In this document: positions 1 to 8,527 of the stretch, piece after piece
Layout of the letters: the number at the start of each line of letters is the position of its first letter
How positions within the stretch are numbered: the first letter of the stretch is position 1
Origin: Actinoplanes campanulatus
GTDB taxonomy: Bacteria; Actinomycetota; Actinomycetes; Mycobacteriales; Micromonosporaceae
Direction: 5' to 3'
Assembly: GCF_014647795.1 (NCBI RefSeq)
Contig: NZ_BMPW01000001.1
Location: 558,001 to 622,000 of the forward strand
Length of the DNA: 64,000 bases
The notes under the pieces: model-generated
The model's input: the letters and a program-made list of their open reading frames with translations, nothing else
What the model was told of the DNA's origin: nothing
Database searches by the model: none
Position numbers and translations under genes: made by a program

Positions 1-391
1 TCATCCGCCGGGAGTCCGGATTCTTCTGAATGGTCTCGACCACTTCGGAGAGCTGGTCGATGTCCCCGTTCTTTCCCGGCCACGAGCGCCACTGCTTGCC
101 GTAGACCGGCCCCAGCTCCCCGTCGGCGCCGGCCCACTCGTCCCAGATCGTGACGCCCTGCTCGCGCAGCCACTTCACGTTGGTGTCCCCGCGCAGGAAC
201 CAGAGCAGCTCGACCGCGATCGACTTGAAATGCACCCGCTTCGTGGTGATCAGCGGAAAACCTTGGGACAGGTCGTATCGCAGGGTCGCGCCGAAGAGAC
301 TCCGCGTCCCGGTGCCCGTGCGGTCACTCTTGGGGGTGCCGGTCTCGAGAACCCGTCGCAAAAGGTCTTCAAATTGGGTGTCGACGGCCAT
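1..391 (-). CDS. thyA: Thymidylate synthase ThyA, N-terminal part
   Basis: Methylates dUMP to dTMP using methylene-tetrahydrofolate, in the cytosol. The window cuts the gene after codon 130 of a normal length near 264, so the catalytic cysteine lies outside. The N-terminus is canonical: [20 protein letters not shown] (residues 7-26, with the phosphate-binding arginine loop), then [11 protein letters not shown] and [11 protein letters not shown], and it ends at the SRRM motif. The ATG at 391 gives the standard family start. It reads away from the CBM48-like gene on the same strand. Family certain; activity cannot be judged from the fragment. Confidence 0.97.
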   Translation of the reverse strand, partial: MAVDTQFEDLLRRVLETGTPKSDRTGTGTRSLFGATLRYDLSQGFPLITTKRVHFKSIAVELLWFLRGDTNVKWLREQGVTIWDEWAGADGELGPVYGKQWRSWPGKNGDIDQLSEVVETIQKNPDSRRM

Positions 392-413
392 GCGGTGAAA
401 ATATCACCGCATC

Positions 414-668
414 TCAGAGGTGGAGTTCGCAGCCGTCCGGGTCGTCCAGCCACACGCCGTCGGTGGCCAGATAGCGGAACTTGTAGTGGCCCGGGTCGAG
501 CGGCACGCTCACCGTCCGGGTGCCGTTGCGCCGCACCAGGAGTTCGTGCGCCCCCGGCCGCCAGTCGTTGAAGTCGCCGACCACGCTCACCGTGCCGGGC
601 GGCTCGTCAGCCGGGAGGCAGAACGTCACCCGGGTCTTGTTGCCGAACAGTCTGCTGCGCTTGATCAT
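414..668 (-). CDS. Small CBM48 / isoamylase N-terminal-like (AMPK-type) protein
   Basis: An 84-residue protein made of one beta-sandwich of the E-set/CBM48 type, the fold that precedes catalytic domains in glycogen-branching enzymes and occurs in AMPK beta subunits. Visible features are V-x-G-D-F-N-D-W at residues 30-37, a PLDPGHYKFRYL strand and a terminal DDPDG turn, all normal for the fold. No catalytic domain is attached. Stand-alone copies are common in actinobacteria and their role is unknown; glycan binding is an inference from the fold. It lies 22 nt upstream of thyA on the same strand and diverges from the GNAT gene. Confidence 0.8.
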   Translation of the reverse strand: MIKRSRLFGNKTRVTFCLPADEPPGTVSVVGDFNDWRPGAHELLVRRNGTRTVSVPLDPGHYKFRYLATDGVWLDDPDGCELHL

Positions 669-710
669 GACGTCCTCCAGCCTTCACCGGTACAACGTCG
701 AAAGCCCACG

Positions 711-723
711 TATGTTGTGCCGA
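711..723 (+). promoter_or_regulatory. Leaderless-type -10 before the GNAT gene
   Basis: TATGTT (711-716) ends exactly 6 nt before the ATG at 723, so transcription would start at or next to the start codon. There is no Shine-Dalgarno sequence, which fits a leaderless transcript. No convincing -35 is seen. Confidence 0.45.
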
Positions 724-1166
724 TGCATCCCGAACCTCACGACGAGCTGCGGGTGGCGTCGTTCCGCGATCTCGACACCACCCTCCTCTACGAGATCCTC
801 AAGCTGCGCAGCGAGGTCTTCGTGGTCGAGCAGGAGTGCGCCTACCTGGACCCGGACGGGCGGGACGTCGAACCCGGCACCCGGCACCTGTGGTTCGCGC
901 AGGGCAAGCGGGTCCGGGCCTACCTGCGGATCCTGAGCGACCACGGGGTGGAGCGGATCGGCCGGGTGGTGACCGCCCCGGAGGCCCGCGGCAACGGGCT
1001 GGCCGGGCGGCTGATCTCCGAGGCGCTCGCCGTGATCGGCAACCGCCCGGCGATCCTGCACGCCCAGGCCCACCTCGCCGCCTACTACACCCGGTTCGGC
1101 TTCGAGCAGTCCGGCCCCGAATACCTCGAGGACGGCATCCCGCACATCCCGATGAAGCGGGATTAA
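723..1166 (+). CDS. GNAT family N-acetyltransferase (ElaA-like)
   Basis: 147-residue single-domain acetyltransferase of the GNAT fold, close to the ElaA subgroup (family marks [20 protein letters not shown] at residues 22-41 and a [18 protein letters not shown] acetyl-CoA loop). The substrate is unknown; ElaA proteins are annotated only by fold. The open frame extends far upstream, but the ATG at 723 is preferred because the ElaA alignment begins here and a -10-like TATGTT sits 6 nt upstream. The stop overlaps the stop of the convergent chdC gene in a shared TTAA. Confidence 0.85.
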   Translation: MHPEPHDELRVASFRDLDTTLLYEILKLRSEVFVVEQECAYLDPDGRDVEPGTRHLWFAQGKRVRAYLRILSDHGVERIGRVVTAPEARGNGLAGRLISEALAVIGNRPAILHAQAHLAAYYTRFGFEQSGPEYLEDGIPHIPMKRD

Positions 1167-1864
1167 GGCAGGTTCGCCACGATCTCGTTGACCGAGCGGC
1201 GCCGGCCGGTGTAGAACGGCACCTCCTCGCGGACGTGCCGACGCGCCCGGGACGCCCGCAGCTCACGCATCAGGTCCAGGATGCGGTGCAGCTCGTCGGC
1301 CTCGAACGCCAGCATCCACTCGTAGTCGCCGAGCGCGAACGACGCGACCGTGTTGGCACGGACGTCCGGGTAGCCGCGCGCCTGACGGCCGTGCTCGGCC
1401 AGCATCTCGCGCCGCTCCGAGTCGGGCAGCAGGTACCACTCGTAGGAGCGGACGAACGGGTAGACGCAGACGTACTGCCGGGGCTCCTCGTCGGCCAGGA
1501 AGGCCGGCAGGTGGCTGCGGTTGAACTCGGCCGGGCGGTGCAGCGCCATCTGCGACCAGACCGGCTCCAGGTGGCGGCCCAGCGCGGTCCGGCGGAACAG
1601 CCCGTAGGCGTCCTGGAGCGCGTCCGACGAGCCGGAGTGCCACCACACCATGATGTCGGCGTCGGCACGCAGACCGGACACGTCGTAGGTGCCGCGGATC
1701 GTCACGTCCTTGTCGGCCAGCTGCTCGAAGAGCGCGTCCACCTCACCGGCCAGCTCGTCACGGAGTGCGGGCAGCGGCGCGGTCACCCGGAACACCGACC
1801 ACATGGTGTAGCGGATGGTCGCGTTCAGCTCGTTGATCCGCGCCGCATTCGTCTGTTCGGTCAT
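1163..1864 (-). CDS. chdC: Coproheme decarboxylase ChdC (HemQ, chlorite dismutase family)
   Basis: Last step of the coproporphyrin-dependent haem route: two peroxide-dependent decarboxylations turn coproheme into haem b. At 233 residues it has the usual actinobacterial length. Residues reported for the actinobacterial enzymes fall in the expected places: distal His118, Tyr135 in [10 protein letters not shown], Trp143, and proximal His158 in LAEHG. The ATG at 1864 overlaps the cgoX stop by 4 nt (ATGA), so translation is coupled. The gene order hemE, cgoX, chdC on one strand supports the assignment. It ends tail-to-tail on the GNAT gene. Confidence 0.95.
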   Translation of the reverse strand: MTEQTNAARINELNATIRYTMWSVFRVTAPLPALRDELAGEVDALFEQLADKDVTIRGTYDVSGLRADADIMVWWHSGSSDALQDAYGLFRRTALGRHLEPVWSQMALHRPAEFNRSHLPAFLADEEPRQYVCVYPFVRSYEWYLLPDSERREMLAEHGRQARGYPDVRANTVASFALGDYEWMLAFEADELHRILDLMRELRASRARRHVREEVPFYTGRRRSVNEIVANLP

Positions 1865-3255
1865 GTGATCCCCTTCAGGAACGTACTCACATCGTCCGCG
1901 GCGCGCTCGCCGCTGGCCACGCACACCGGGATGCCGACACCGTCGAACGCCGCTCCGGCCAGCGCCAGCCCCTCCGGCAGCCCGGCCCGTGCCGCGGCGA
2001 TCCGGTCGGCGTGACCCGGCGCGTACTGCGGCAGGCCACCGCCCCAGCGCTGCACCCACGCCGCCGCCGGGACCGGCAGCCCCACACCGAGCAGGTCGCT
2101 CAGCTCCCGGCGGGCCGTCTCCAGCAGCGCGGCGTCGTCCCGCTGGAGCCGCTCCTCCTCGCCGGACCGGCCGAGCGACACCCGGACGATCACCGGGCCG
2201 TCCTCGCGGGCCAGGTGCGGCCACTTGGTGGTGAAGAAGGTGGCCGCCTTGACCAGCGTGCCCTCGCCCGGCGGCACCAGGAACCCGGAGAGGTCCGGCA
2301 GCCCGGTCCCGGCCGGCAGGGCCATCGCCGCGAGGGCGACGCTCGCGTAGTCCAGGGCGGCGACCGCGGCGGCCGGCTCCGGCGCGACCTCGCTCAGCAG
2401 CCGGGACGCCGGCCTCGCCGGCAACGCCAGGATCACCGCGTCGAACTCTTCGGTCCGCGGCGCGGGCACCGGCCCGGAGACCACCTTCCAAAGACCCTTC
2501 CCGGTACGGGTGAGTTCGCGCGCCGGCGCACCGAGGCTGATCCGCGCCCCGCTCGCCGCGGCGGCGGCACCGGCCAGCCGGCTCATCCCGCCCTCGACCG
2601 CGGCGAAGACCGGCCGCCCGGGGACCCGGCGACCACGCGCCTGGGCGGCCCGGACCGCGGCGGTCAGGGTGTGCTCGGTCTCCGCGGTGTGCGCCAGCTG
2701 CGGCATGGTGACCCGCAGGGACAGCCGGTCGGCGCGGCCCGCGTAGACCCCGCCGAGCATCGGGTCCACCAGCCGGTCCACGACCTCGTCGCCGAACCGC
2801 TCGCGGACCAGGGCGCCGACCGCCACGTCGGCGCCGGGCGCCAGCAGGGGGCGGCCGGTGTCCCGGTCGGCGCCGCTCGCCGGCAGCGCCACGCCGTCCA
2901 GCGTGGACAGGTCACCGGGGACGCCGACCAGCGTGCCGCCGGGGATGGGAGCGAGACGGCCCCCGAAGGCCAGGGCGGCCGGACGGGCCGCCGGGTGCAC
3001 CAGGGCGTCGCCGAGGCCGACCCGCCGGGCCAGAACCACCGCCGCGGACTCGCCGCCGTCCGGCGCGCTGTTCAGGAACGACTCGGCGCCGCGCTCGACC
3101 GTGCGCCCGCCCAGCTCACCGGTGCTGAGCTTGCCGCCCAGGGCGGGACCACTCTCGAACACCACCACCTCGGCGCCCGGGTGGACATCCCGCAGGCGCA
3201 CGGCGGCCGCCAGGCCGGCGATGCCGCCGCCGATGACCGCGATCCGCTTCCGCAC
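1861..3255 (-). CDS. cgoX: Coproporphyrinogen III oxidase (HemY/HemG-type flavoprotein, CgoX)
   Basis: FAD enzyme of 464 residues that oxidises coproporphyrinogen III to coproporphyrin III in Gram-positive bacteria; older annotation calls it protoporphyrinogen oxidase. The Rossmann signature [17 protein letters not shown] is at residues 5-21, followed by the E-S-G strand end near 35 and a C-terminal FAD motif around [20 protein letters not shown]. Membrane association is typical of the family, but no transmembrane segment is visible. Its stop overlaps the chdC start. About 94 nt separate it from the hemE stop, so cotranscription with hemE is likely but not proved. Confidence 0.93.
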   Translation of the reverse strand: MRKRIAVIGGGIAGLAAAVRLRDVHPGAEVVVFESGPALGGKLSTGELGGRTVERGAESFLNSAPDGGESAAVVLARRVGLGDALVHPAARPAALAFGGRLAPIPGGTLVGVPGDLSTLDGVALPASGADRDTGRPLLAPGADVAVGALVRERFGDEVVDRLVDPMLGGVYAGRADRLSLRVTMPQLAHTAETEHTLTAAVRAAQARGRRVPGRPVFAAVEGGMSRLAGAAAAASGARISLGAPARELTRTGKGLWKVVSGPVPAPRTEEFDAVILALPARPASRLLSEVAPEPAAAVAALDYASVALAAMALPAGTGLPDLSGFLVPPGEGTLVKAATFFTTKWPHLAREDGPVIVRVSLGRSGEEERLQRDDAALLETARRELSDLLGVGLPVPAAAWVQRWGGGLPQYAPGHADRIAAARAGLPEGLALAGAAFDGVGIPVCVASGERAADDVSTFLKGIT

Positions 3256-3349
3256 GCTTCACACACTCCCAGGTTCCGCCGGCCCCCGGCCAGTGGGGTC
3301 CGCGTCTGTGACGTGAGACTGCCGCGATCCGGCCCCGTCGCCCAGGGCC

Positions 3350-4384
3350 CTAAGACCCGGAGACCTCGTGGACCAGGGCGACCAGGCGGGTGAGGATGTC
3401 CGGGTCGGTCTCCGGCATCACGCCGTGGCCCAGGTTGAAGACGTGCCCGGGGGCGGCCCTGCCCTGTTCGAGGACCCGGCGGGTCTCCCGCTCGACCGTG
3501 TCCCACCCGGCGAAGAGGATCGCCGGGTCCAGGTTGCCCTGCACCGCACGGTCCGGGCCGATCCGCCGGGTGGCCTCGTCCAGCGGGGTCCGCCAGTCCA
3601 CCCCGACCACGTCGGCGCCGGCCTCGCCCATCGCCTCCAGCAGCACCCCGGTGCCGACGCCGAAGTGGATCCGCGGCACCCCGGCGTCGATCAGGCCGTT
3701 CAGCACCGCGGCCGAGTGCGGCATCACGAACCGCCGGTAGTCGGCCTCGGAGAGGGCGCCGGCCCACGAGTCGAAGAGCTGCACGGCGCTCACCCCGGCG
3801 TCGATCTGGACCCGCAGGAACGTCAGCGTGATCTCGGCGAGCCGGGCCAGCAGGGCGTTCCACAGCTCGGGTGCGCCGTACATCATGGCCTTGGTCTTCA
3901 GGTAGGTCCGCGACGGACCGCCCTCGATCAGGTAGCTGGCCAGCGTGAACGGCGCGCCCGCGAAGCCGATCAGCGGCGTCGCGCCCAGCTCGGCGACCAG
4001 CAGCCGCACCGCCTCGGTGACGAAGTCCACGTCGGCCGGGACGATCGGCCGCAGCCGGGCCAGATCGGCCTCGGTGCGCACCGGCTCGGCCACCACCGGG
4101 CCGGTGCCGGCCACGATGTCGAGGTCGATGCCGGCCGCCGCGACCGGCACCACGATGTCGCTGAAGAAGATCGCCGCGTCCACGTTGTGCCGGCGGACCG
4201 GTTGCAGGGTGATCTCGGTGACCAGGTCCGGCCGGCGGCACGACTCGAGCATGCCGACGCCCTCCCGGATCTTGCGGTACTCGGGCAGCGAACGCCCGGC
4301 CTGCCGCATGAACCACACCGGCGTGTGCGGGCCGGGCAGACCACGACACGCCCGGACGAAGGGGGAATCCTGGAGAACCGTCAC
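3350..4384 (-). CDS. hemE: Uroporphyrinogen decarboxylase HemE
   Basis: Decarboxylates the four acetate side chains of uroporphyrinogen III to give coproporphyrinogen III. The 344 residues carry the two family signatures, [20 protein letters not shown] near residues 20-39 and [17 protein letters not shown] near 133-149, plus the active-site aspartate region (SDIVVP) and the terminal [10 protein letters not shown]. The frame is open far upstream, but conservation starts at [13 protein letters not shown], so the GTG at 4384 was chosen; no clear Shine-Dalgarno precedes it. Heads the haem set hemE-cgoX-chdC and diverges from the DUF3000 gene. Confidence 0.95.
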   Translation of the reverse strand: MTVLQDSPFVRACRGLPGPHTPVWFMRQAGRSLPEYRKIREGVGMLESCRRPDLVTEITLQPVRRHNVDAAIFFSDIVVPVAAAGIDLDIVAGTGPVVAEPVRTEADLARLRPIVPADVDFVTEAVRLLVAELGATPLIGFAGAPFTLASYLIEGGPSRTYLKTKAMMYGAPELWNALLARLAEITLTFLRVQIDAGVSAVQLFDSWAGALSEADYRRFVMPHSAAVLNGLIDAGVPRIHFGVGTGVLLEAMGEAGADVVGVDWRTPLDEATRRIGPDRAVQGNLDPAILFAGWDTVERETRRVLEQGRAAPGHVFNLGHGVMPETDPDILTRLVALVHEVSGS

Positions 4385-4453
4385 CGGGCCATGGTGCCAT
4401 GCCAGTACGGGGGCGCGGCGGCGTGCCGACCCCGGACCGCCGCTAGATCGGCA

Positions 4454-4466
4454 TAGGCTTTCCCCA
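4454..4466 (+). promoter_or_regulatory. Leaderless-type -10 before the DUF3000 gene
   Basis: TAGGCT (4454-4459) is followed by 6 nt and then the ATG at 4466. There is no ribosome binding site between them, so the transcript probably begins at the start codon. No -35 hexamer is recognised. Confidence 0.45.
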
Positions 4467-5032
4467 TGGCGTCCCCCTCCGCTGCCCCTGAGGCGTTCAC
4501 CCGCGCCGTCGCCGGGCTGCGCGCGGAGTCGCCGCGGCCGGAGATCCTGCTCGAGGAGATCGCCGCGCCCCAGCGGCTCGCGCCGTATGCGTTCGCCCTC
4601 AGCGCCACCGTGCTTCGCGGCGGTGACGAGGTGGCGAGCGGCCGGCTGATCCTGCTGCACGACCCGGCCGGGCACGAGGCCTGGCAGGGCGACCTGCGCC
4701 TGGTCACGCTGATCACCGCGGAGCTGGAGGAGGACCTGGCCTCCGACCCGCTGCTGTCGGCGGTGGCGTGGACCTGGCTGATCGACGGGCTGGAGCAGCA
4801 CGCGGCGGCGTACACGGCGATCGGCGGCACGGTCACGCAGACCGCGTCCACCCGGTTCGGCGAGCTGGCCGGCCCGGCCCCGACCGCCGACCTGGAGGTG
4901 CGCGCCTCCTGGACACCCACCTCCACCGACTTCGGCGCCCATCTGTACGGCTGGTGCGCGATGCTGGCCTCGACGGCCGGCCTGCCGCCACCCGGGGTGG
5001 CCTCGCTCACCGACCGGGTCAAATCCGCCTGA
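4466..5032 (+). CDS. DUF3000 family protein
   Basis: 188-residue soluble protein of the actinobacterial DUF3000 family, which lies between hemE and rnd in many actinobacteria (Rv2680 position in M. tuberculosis), as here. Characteristic stretches are [19 protein letters not shown] near residues 26-44, a [16 protein letters not shown] segment and a [20 protein letters not shown]-terminal part. No catalytic motif, signal peptide or membrane segment is visible, and the function is unknown. The stop codon forms the first bases of a hairpin shared with the convergent protease gene. Confidence 0.9.
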   Translation: MASPSAAPEAFTRAVAGLRAESPRPEILLEEIAAPQRLAPYAFALSATVLRGGDEVASGRLILLHDPAGHEAWQGDLRLVTLITAELEEDLASDPLLSAVAWTWLIDGLEQHAAAYTAIGGTVTQTASTRFGELAGPAPTADLEVRASWTPTSTDFGAHLYGWCAMLASTAGLPPPGVASLTDRVKSA

Positions 5033-5079
5033 TCTTGGACGATCGGCCACCGCAAACGGCGGTCAAACGTCCAAGATCA
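5030..5079. terminator. Bidirectional hairpin between DUF3000 and protease genes
   Basis: A perfect 12-bp inverted repeat, TGATCTTGGACG (5030-5041) against CGTCCAAGATCA (5068-5079), encloses a second short hairpin, ACCGC (5049-5053) with GCGGT (5059-5063). It sits exactly between two convergent stop codons and includes the DUF3000 stop. There is no T-run, as is usual for actinobacterial terminators. Confidence 0.7.
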
Positions 5080-5092
5080 CCGAATTCGACGT

Positions 5093-6121
5093 TCAGCCGT
5101 TGCCGCAGGCGCCCAGGGTCTGGCAGGCGGTCTCGATCGGGATGGCCAGGCCGATGCCCTCGGCGTCCCGCGCCTTCGCGGTGGCCAGCCCGACCACCTT
5201 CTTGCTGGAGTTGACCACCGGGCCGCCGGAGTTGCCCGGGTTGATCGGGGCGTCGAACTGGATGGTCGGCCCGTCCTCGGCGCCCGGCCGGTAGGCGCTG
5301 ATCACGCCGGTGGTGACCGAGTCCTCGAGGCCGAGCGGCGCGCCGACGACCATCACCTGCTGACCGGGCTTCACCTCGTCGGCGGCCACACCGAGCGGGG
5401 TGATGTCGGCGTTGGTACGCAGCAGCGCCAGATCCCGCCCCTCGCTCACCTTGACGATCGTCGCGTCGATCCGGGTGTTGCCGCGCTCCAGCGACACCGC
5501 ACGGTCGCCGCCGGTCCACACCTCCTCCACCACGTGGAAGTTGGTGAACAGGTTGGTCCGCCCGTTCGCCTGGCCGACCGCGAACGCCGTACCGGTGAAG
5601 TCGCCGGCCCGGACCCGGAACACGCTGGGCAGCACGCTCTTCGCGATGCCCTCCGGGTCGAAGACCGTAGCGAGCTGCTTCTCCAGCTCCTGGCTGCGGC
5701 CCTGCTCGGCGTTGACGGCGGAGGCCAGGTCGCTGCTGCTCTGGATCATGGTCTCCACCCGGAACGCCTGCCAGGCGGTGACCAGCAGCAGCGCCGCGAC
5801 CAGGCCGATGACGATCGTGCGGCCCCGCGCGCGCTTCGGGGCGGGGGCGGGGGCCGGCGCCGGCTCGTAGACCGGCTGCTGCGGCGTCTCGTAGACCGGC
5901 TGACTCCACTGCGGCTGTTGTTGCTGCTGCGGCGCCCACTGCGGCTCGGGCGCCCACTGCTGCTGTTGCTGTTGTTGTTGCTGACCCCACGGGTCGTACG
6001 CCGGTTGCTGCTGCTGGGGCTGCTGGTTCCAGGAGCGGTCGTCCTCCCAGGCCCACTCCTGGGCGCGCCGGTGCCCGCCTGATCCGTTGGCGGGCGTGAA
6101 GGGTTCGAATGGTGCGGTCAT
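5093..6121 (-). CDS. Membrane-anchored S1C trypsin-like serine protease, Gln-rich N-terminus
   Basis: 342 residues: a cytoplasmic Gln/Pro-rich segment (about 1-98, with nine consecutive glutamines at 47-55), one transmembrane helix (about 102-118), a short linker that may form a coiled coil, then an HtrA-type trypsin domain outside the membrane. The catalytic triad is visible: His196 in TNFHVV, Asp230 in EGRDLALLR and Ser298 in PGNSGGP. No PDZ domain follows, unlike DegP or HtrA. Cys333 and Cys339 could form a disulfide. The ATG at 6121 begins the conserved MTAPFEPF; an in-frame extension to 6196 is less likely. Substrate unknown; envelope quality control is a family-based inference. Confidence 0.88.
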   Translation of the reverse strand: MTAPFEPFTPANGSGGHRRAQEWAWEDDRSWNQQPQQQQPAYDPWGQQQQQQQQQWAPEPQWAPQQQQQPQWSQPVYETPQQPVYEPAPAPAPAPKRARGRTIVIGLVAALLLVTAWQAFRVETMIQSSSDLASAVNAEQGRSQELEKQLATVFDPEGIAKSVLPSVFRVRAGDFTGTAFAVGQANGRTNLFTNFHVVEEVWTGGDRAVSLERGNTRIDATIVKVSEGRDLALLRTNADITPLGVAADEVKPGQQVMVVGAPLGLEDSVTTGVISAYRPGAEDGPTIQFDAPINPGNSGGPVVNSSKKVVGLATAKARDAEGIGLAIPIETACQTLGACGNG

Positions 6122-6253
6122 CCGGCGCGGCCTCCCCGGGTCTCGGCGCTGCGACAGGTGGTACGGAAGGGAGCGCTGAACGGATGAACTTCGCACGAGA
6201 TCAAGAATCGACGCGCCGGACCCCGGCTGCGCACGCCAAGGGTGCTACCCCCG

Positions 6254-6266
6254 TACGGTTACGGAG
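6254..6266 (+). promoter_or_regulatory. Leaderless-type -10 before rnd
   Basis: TACGGT (6254-6259) lies 6 nt before the GTG at 6266. It supports 6266 rather than the in-frame GTG at 6242 as the translation start. Confidence 0.45.
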
Positions 6267-7585
6267 TGACCGACGAAGCACCCCTGCGCCGTCGGGACTC
6301 GCCGGACACGGCAGGAGACGGACCGCACCCAGTGCCGCCCGGCCCGCACGCCGGCGGTCCCGAGGGCGGCCCCGAGGAACCCCGACCCGCGACACCATTG
6401 ACCGCACCCCGCGACGGCACGCCCCGCCCGGTGGAGACCGAGGCCGAGCTGGCCGAGATCGTCTCCCGTCTGACGGCCGGCAACGGCCCCGTTGCCGTGG
6501 ACGCCGAGCGCGCCTCCGGATATCGCTACACCCAGCGCGCCTATCTGGTGCAGCTGCGCCGGGCCGGGTCCGGCACCGTGCTGCTGGACCCGCTCCCCCT
6601 CGACGATCTACGCACCCTCGACGCGGCCCTCGCCGACACCGAGTGGGTGCTGCACGCCGCGAGCCAGGACCTGCCCTGCCTGGCCGAACTGGGGATGCGA
6701 CCACGCCGGCTGTTCGACACCGAGCTGGCGGCCCGGCTGGCCGGCTTCGAGCGGGTCGGTCTCGCCGCACTGACCGAGCAGCTGCTCGGCTACTCACTGG
6801 AGAAACACCACTCGGCCGCGGACTGGTCGACCCGGCCGCTGCCGGAGTCCTGGCTGACGTACGCGGCACTCGACGTGGAACTGCTCACCGACCTGCGCGA
6901 CATGCTTGCCGCCGAGTTGGAACAGCAGGGCAAGACGGCGTGGGCGGCCGAGGAGTTCGCCGCGCTGGTCGCCGGCGCGGACCGCCCGCCGCGGGTGCGC
7001 CCCGATCCGTGGCGGCGCACCTCGGGCATCCACCGGGTGCGCGGCGCCCGCGCCCAGTCCCGGGTCCGCGCGCTCTGGTACGCCCGCGACGGCGTGGCGG
7101 CCCGCCGGGACTCGGCGCCCGGCCGGGTGCTGCCCGACTCGGCGATAGTGGCGGCGGCCGAGGCCGATCCGAAGGATGAGCGCACCCTGCTGGGCATCCC
7201 CGGCTTCGGCGGCCGCTCGGTGCGCCGGCTGGCCCGGATCTGGCTGGACGCGCTGGATCAGGCCCGTGCCCTGCCGGACGACGCGCTGCCGGTGAACCAG
7301 CCGGTGGACGGGCCGCCCCCGCCGCACCGCTGGGCCGAGCGCGACCCGATCGCGGCGGCCCGGCTGGCCCGGTGCCGGCAGATCGTGGTGGGCACCGCCG
7401 AACGGCACAACCTCCCGCCGGAGAACCTGGTCAGCCCGGACTTCGTCCGCCGGCTGGCCTGGTCCCCGCCGGACGAGATCACGTCCCGCACGGTGGGCGA
7501 CACGCTGCTCGGTTTCGGCGCCCGCAACTGGCAGGTGGTCCTGCTCGCCGACGACCTGGCCGAGGTCCTCCCCGAAACCCTCTGA
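6266..7585 (+). CDS. rnd: Ribonuclease D-like 3'-5' exonuclease with HRDC domain
   Basis: About 439 residues. A DEDD exonuclease domain comes first: VAVDAERASGYRY near residue 77 (first acidic pair), the LHAASQDLPCL motif (second), and SWLTYAALDVELL (third, with the Tyr and Asp of the DEDDy type). A HRDC-like helical domain follows around residue 245 and a second near the C-terminus. It would trim 3' ends of tRNA or other structured RNA. The next conserved gene in M. tuberculosis is dxs, but here a 10-kb block intervenes. The start is uncertain between GTG 6242 and 6266; 6266 fits the leaderless signature. Confidence 0.9.
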   Translation: MTDEAPLRRRDSPDTAGDGPHPVPPGPHAGGPEGGPEEPRPATPLTAPRDGTPRPVETEAELAEIVSRLTAGNGPVAVDAERASGYRYTQRAYLVQLRRAGSGTVLLDPLPLDDLRTLDAALADTEWVLHAASQDLPCLAELGMRPRRLFDTELAARLAGFERVGLAALTEQLLGYSLEKHHSAADWSTRPLPESWLTYAALDVELLTDLRDMLAAELEQQGKTAWAAEEFAALVAGADRPPRVRPDPWRRTSGIHRVRGARAQSRVRALWYARDGVAARRDSAPGRVLPDSAIVAAAEADPKDERTLLGIPGFGGRSVRRLARIWLDALDQARALPDDALPVNQPVDGPPPPHRWAERDPIAAARLARCRQIVVGTAERHNLPPENLVSPDFVRRLAWSPPDEITSRTVGDTLLGFGARNWQVVLLADDLAEVLPETL

Positions 7586-7647
7586 GCGGTCCGACCTGGA
7601 GGATGTGCCGGCCACCAGGACCGGCACATCCCGCCCGACGGTCACAC

Positions 7648-8385
7648 TCAGCTCTTGGTCTCGATCTCGGCGCGCAGCGCCGGGAAGTCCGCACGCACGT
7701 CGCCGGCGGTCTTGAAGAACCACATGATCATGCCGACGCTGCCCTCGTCGGCCCAGCCGCAGATCGCCAGGTCGACGCCGGAGGTGCTGCTGGTGCCGCA
7801 CCGGGCGACACCACCCAGCTCGCCGGTGGAGGCATCGGACACACCGGACACCTCGGCGGACTGGCCGAAGACCCGGAACGACTCGGTGAGCTCCTTCTCC
7901 GGGTCGGTGATGGTGGCCTTGGTGGCCAGGGCGGCGACCATGTTCTGCTCGGCGGGCGAGCCGTAGAGGGCGCCGAACGAGCTGGACGCGCCCGGGTAGG
8001 CGGCCAGGCTGCTCTCCATCTCCTCGGTGATGGCCGCGAACTGCGGGTCGTCGACGAGGGGCAGGCCGCCCAGCGTCTGCGGCTGCGTGATGGCGATCCG
8101 GGCGGCCGCGGCCTCCGCGTCGTCGACCGCGTTCTTGCCGATCAGCACGAGCGTGGCGGCGCCGCCGACGCAGAGCACCAGCCCGATCGCCACCGAGAGC
8201 AGGATGATCGGCACGGTCCGGGACTTGGGCTTCTCCGGCGGGAACGGCGGCGGGAAGCCCGGATAGCCCGGCTGCGGGGGCCCGTAGCCGGGTTGCGGCG
8301 GACCATAGGGGCCGTACCCGGGCTGCGGCGCGCTGTACCCGGAAGGCGGGTACTCCGGCTGGCCGGACGGCGGAGGGTATGTCAT
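7648..8385 (-). CDS. Proline/tyrosine-rich single-pass membrane protein, function unknown
   Basis: 245 residues. Residues 1-53 are a Pro-Gly-Tyr-Gln-rich tail with repeated QPGYGP units, followed by one transmembrane helix (VPIILLSVAIGLVLCVGGAA, about 58-77) and an extracytoplasmic domain of about 150 residues with two cysteines (CGTSSTSGVDLAIC) likely to pair. The architecture is common in actinobacterial surface proteins of unknown function. The ATG at 8385 was preferred over the TTG just before it. It is flanked by the convergent rnd and, upstream, by the fad terminator. Confidence 0.75.
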   Translation of the reverse strand: MTYPPPSGQPEYPPSGYSAPQPGYGPYGPPQPGYGPPQPGYPGFPPPFPPEKPKSRTVPIILLSVAIGLVLCVGGAATLVLIGKNAVDDAEAAAARIAITQPQTLGGLPLVDDPQFAAITEEMESSLAAYPGASSSFGALYGSPAEQNMVAALATKATITDPEKELTESFRVFGQSAEVSGVSDASTGELGGVARCGTSSTSGVDLAICGWADEGSVGMIMWFFKTAGDVRADFPALRAEIETKS

Positions 8386-8481
8386 CAACGCTCCATGACT
8401 CGTGAAGGTCGGTGGATCTTATCGACGCCGGGGAGCGGGAACGGACCGTTCATGCCGTGAGTAGTCACACCCGTACGCCGA

Positions 8482-8510
8482 AGGCCCCCGCACTGAGAGT
8501 GCGGGGGCCT
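8482..8510 (-). terminator. Terminator hairpin after the fadA-fadB pair
   Basis: AGGCCCCCGCACT (8482-8494) pairs perfectly with AGTGCGGGGGCCT (8498-8510) around a 3-nt loop. It begins 18 nt beyond the stop codon of the fadB-like gene on the minus strand. No U-tract is present. Confidence 0.85.
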
Positions 8511-8527
8511 CCGAAGGGGTTAACCGA

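Noticed and set aside
836-2014. A 392-codon plus-strand frame across chdC and cgoX
   Set aside because: It is antisense to conserved haem genes, with a biased Arg/Val/Gly-rich composition and no motif.
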